Below, in pieces: positions 62,810 through 64,000 of a stretch of 64,000 bases of DNA. Source of the DNA: Paraburkholderia ferrariae NBRC 106233. Lineage in GTDB: Bacteria > Pseudomonadota > Gammaproteobacteria > Burkholderiales > Burkholderiaceae. Position 1 is the stretch's first letter. Each line of letters begins with the position of its first letter. The notes under the pieces are model-generated. The model saw nothing but the letters and a program-made list of their open reading frames with translations. It was not told the origin of the DNA and did no database searches. The position numbers were made by a program, and so were the translations under genes. The DNA lies in contig NZ_BAYB01000023.1 in NCBI RefSeq assembly GCF_000685035.1, positions 109,960-173,959 on the forward strand, given 5' to 3'.

Positions 62810-63829
62810 ATGAACGCCCCCGAAACGCTGGCCGCCGAGGACCGCGCCTCGCAGGAGAACGCCCAGGACGCCATCCAGGACGCCACCCAGAACGACGAAG
62901 GCACCGGCCGCCGCGTGCTCACGCGCCGCGAGCAGAAGGAAGCCTACGAGAACAACAAGCTCTTCAAGCGCATCGTGCGTCAGGTCGGCCAGGCGATCGG
63001 CGACTACAACATGATCGAGGAAGGCGACAAGGTGATGGTGTGCCTCTCGGGCGGCAAGGACAGCTACGCGATGCTCGACGTCCTCCTGCGCCTGCGCGAG
63101 CGCGCGCCGATCAACTTCGAGATCGTGGCCGTGAACCTGGACCAGAAGCAGCCGGGCTTTCCGGAGCACGTGCTGCCCGAGTACCTCGACAAGATCGGCG
63201 TGCCGTACCACATCGAGAACCAGGACACCTACAGCATCGTCAAGCGCCTCGTGCCCGAGGGCAAGACCACCTGCTCGCTGTGTTCTCGCCTGCGCCGCGG
63301 CATCCTGTACCGCGTGGCGGGCGAGCTCGGGGCGACCAGGATCGCGCTCGGCCACCATCGCGACGACATCCTGCAGACGCTGCTCCTGAACCTGTTCTAC
63401 GGCGGCAAGCTCAAGGGCATGCCGCCCAAGCTCCAGTCCGACGACGGCAAGAACATCGTGATCCGCCCGCTCGCCTACGTGAAGGAGACGGATCTGGAGA
63501 AGTACGCGGAGCTGCGCGAATTCCCGATCATTCCGTGCAACCTCTGCGGCAGCCAGCCGAACCTCAAGCGCGCGGAGATGAAGGCGCTGATCCGCGAATG
63601 GGACAAGCGCTTCCCGGGCCGCGTGGACAACATGTTCAACGCACTCGGCAACGTGGTGCCCTCGCACCTGATGGACGCCGCGCTCTTCGGCTTCAAGGGC
63701 CTGCGCGCGACGGGCGAAGCGGACCCGCAAGGCGACATCGCCTTCGACGAGGAACCGTGCTCGACCGACACGCCCGCGCCTTCGGCGGAAGGCACGCCGA
63801 TCTCGTTTGCCCGATTCGACGATCTTTGA
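62810..63829 (+). CDS. ttcA: tRNA 2-thiocytidine(32) synthetase
   Basis: Thiolates C32 of certain tRNAs using ATP and an iron-sulfur cluster. It is 339 aa. The PP-loop SGGKDS is at residues 80-85. Cluster cysteines are in CSLC (155 and 158) and CNLC (243 and 246). It has an N-terminal acidic extension of about 40 residues before LTRREQKEAYENNKLFKRI. AGAGGA precedes the ATG. Confidence 0.96.
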   Translation: MNAPETLAAEDRASQENAQDAIQDATQNDEGTGRRVLTRREQKEAYENNKLFKRIVRQVGQAIGDYNMIEEGDKVMVCLSGGKDSYAMLDVLLRLRERAPINFEIVAVNLDQKQPGFPEHVLPEYLDKIGVPYHIENQDTYSIVKRLVPEGKTTCSLCSRLRRGILYRVAGELGATRIALGHHRDDILQTLLLNLFYGGKLKGMPPKLQSDDGKNIVIRPLAYVKETDLEKYAELREFPIIPCNLCGSQPNLKRAEMKALIREWDKRFPGRVDNMFNALGNVVPSHLMDAALFGFKGLRATGEADPQGDIAFDEEPCSTDTPAPSAEGTPISFARFDDL

Positions 63830-63905
63830 AGCGCTCGCGTCGCCGGATTGCGCGGATTCCAGCAGGATTCCAGCGGGGTTCCGACCCCGCCCGGCGAGGC
63901 GCCCC

Positions 63906-63927
63906 GCGGGCGGGCCGGATCGCCCGC
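63906..63927. terminator. Hairpin after ttcA
   Basis: GCGGGCG and CGCCCGC pair over an 8-nt loop, 77 bp after the ttcA stop, with no U-tract. The last 70 bp of the window hold an extended -10 (TGC-TAGAAT, 63987-63995) that may drive a rightward gene beyond the edge. Confidence 0.4.
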
Positions 63928-64000
63928 AAAGCCTTGACGGACAAGGCAGAATGCGCACCGCGAAGACGGCTTCGCACGGTGCCGCATGCTAGAATCGGCA

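Overview
The window is a GC-rich chromosomal segment from a beta-proteobacterium, best matched to Burkholderia sensu lato (Paraburkholderia and relatives). I infer this from the gene order: flgA | flgB-J, a PilZ flagellar brake, flgKL, fliR-L and fliK-F read backwards, then fliE, fliS, fliT. The housekeeping order ahcY - yvlD-like - metF preceded by an S-adenosylhomocysteine (SAH) riboswitch, and the folM-like - folB - ttcA run at the right end, point the same way. No tRNA, rRNA, CRISPR array, insertion sequence or phage was seen.

Layout. 1-13284: flgA (leftward, cut by the window edge) diverges from flgBCDEFGHIJ, followed by a ycgR-like PilZ gene and the hook-junction genes flgK and flgL. 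13439-14802: a three-gene, lower-GC island with an orphan Hcp (type VI secretion tube protein), an unrecognised 167-aa protein and a DUF1493-like protein. 14949-27107: two leftward operons, fliLMNOPQR and fliFGHIJK. 27376-30786: fliE, fliS, fliT, a second FliK-type protein and a free-standing FlhB C-terminal homologue. 30764-36107: a coniferyl-aldehyde-dehydrogenase-like gene, aidB and a GMC oxidoreductase. 36108-38408: a LysR regulator divergent from a cidA/lrgB pair. 38467-41381: SAH riboswitch, ahcY, a YvlD-like membrane protein, metF. 41699-47481: a dppABCDF-type peptide importer. 47459-48685: a TraB/GumN-family protein. 48725-54078: DUF979, DUF969 and pxpA, pxpC, pxpB (5-oxoproline use) with a divergent MarR-like regulator. 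54123-63829: 5-formyl-THF cyclo-ligase, soluble-type lytic transglycosylase, an NDUFA9-like protein, GST, cca, a DUF2905 protein, a MidA/NDUFAF7-like methyltransferase, a FolM-like reductase, folB and ttcA.

How it fits together. Reading the spacers shows a shared control element in three flagellar promoter regions (flgA/flgB, fliL, fliF/fliE). Two inverted half-sites with an AATAG/CTATT-type core lie 15-16 bp apart, and a sigma-70-like -10 hexamer lies 24-26 bp outside a half-site for all five transcription directions. This geometry resembles enterobacterial FlhDC boxes. Late genes (ycgR-like, flgK, fliS) instead carry TAAA-N15/16-GCCGATAA-like sigma-28 (FliA) promoters. The window therefore shows a two-tier flagellar hierarchy, although flhDC, fliA, flgM, motAB and the chemotaxis genes all lie outside it. 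Other readable regulatory sites are a LysR-type dyad between the regulator and cidA, a perfect 8-bp inverted repeat between the MarR-like gene and pxpB, and two strong hairpins between dppA and dppB.
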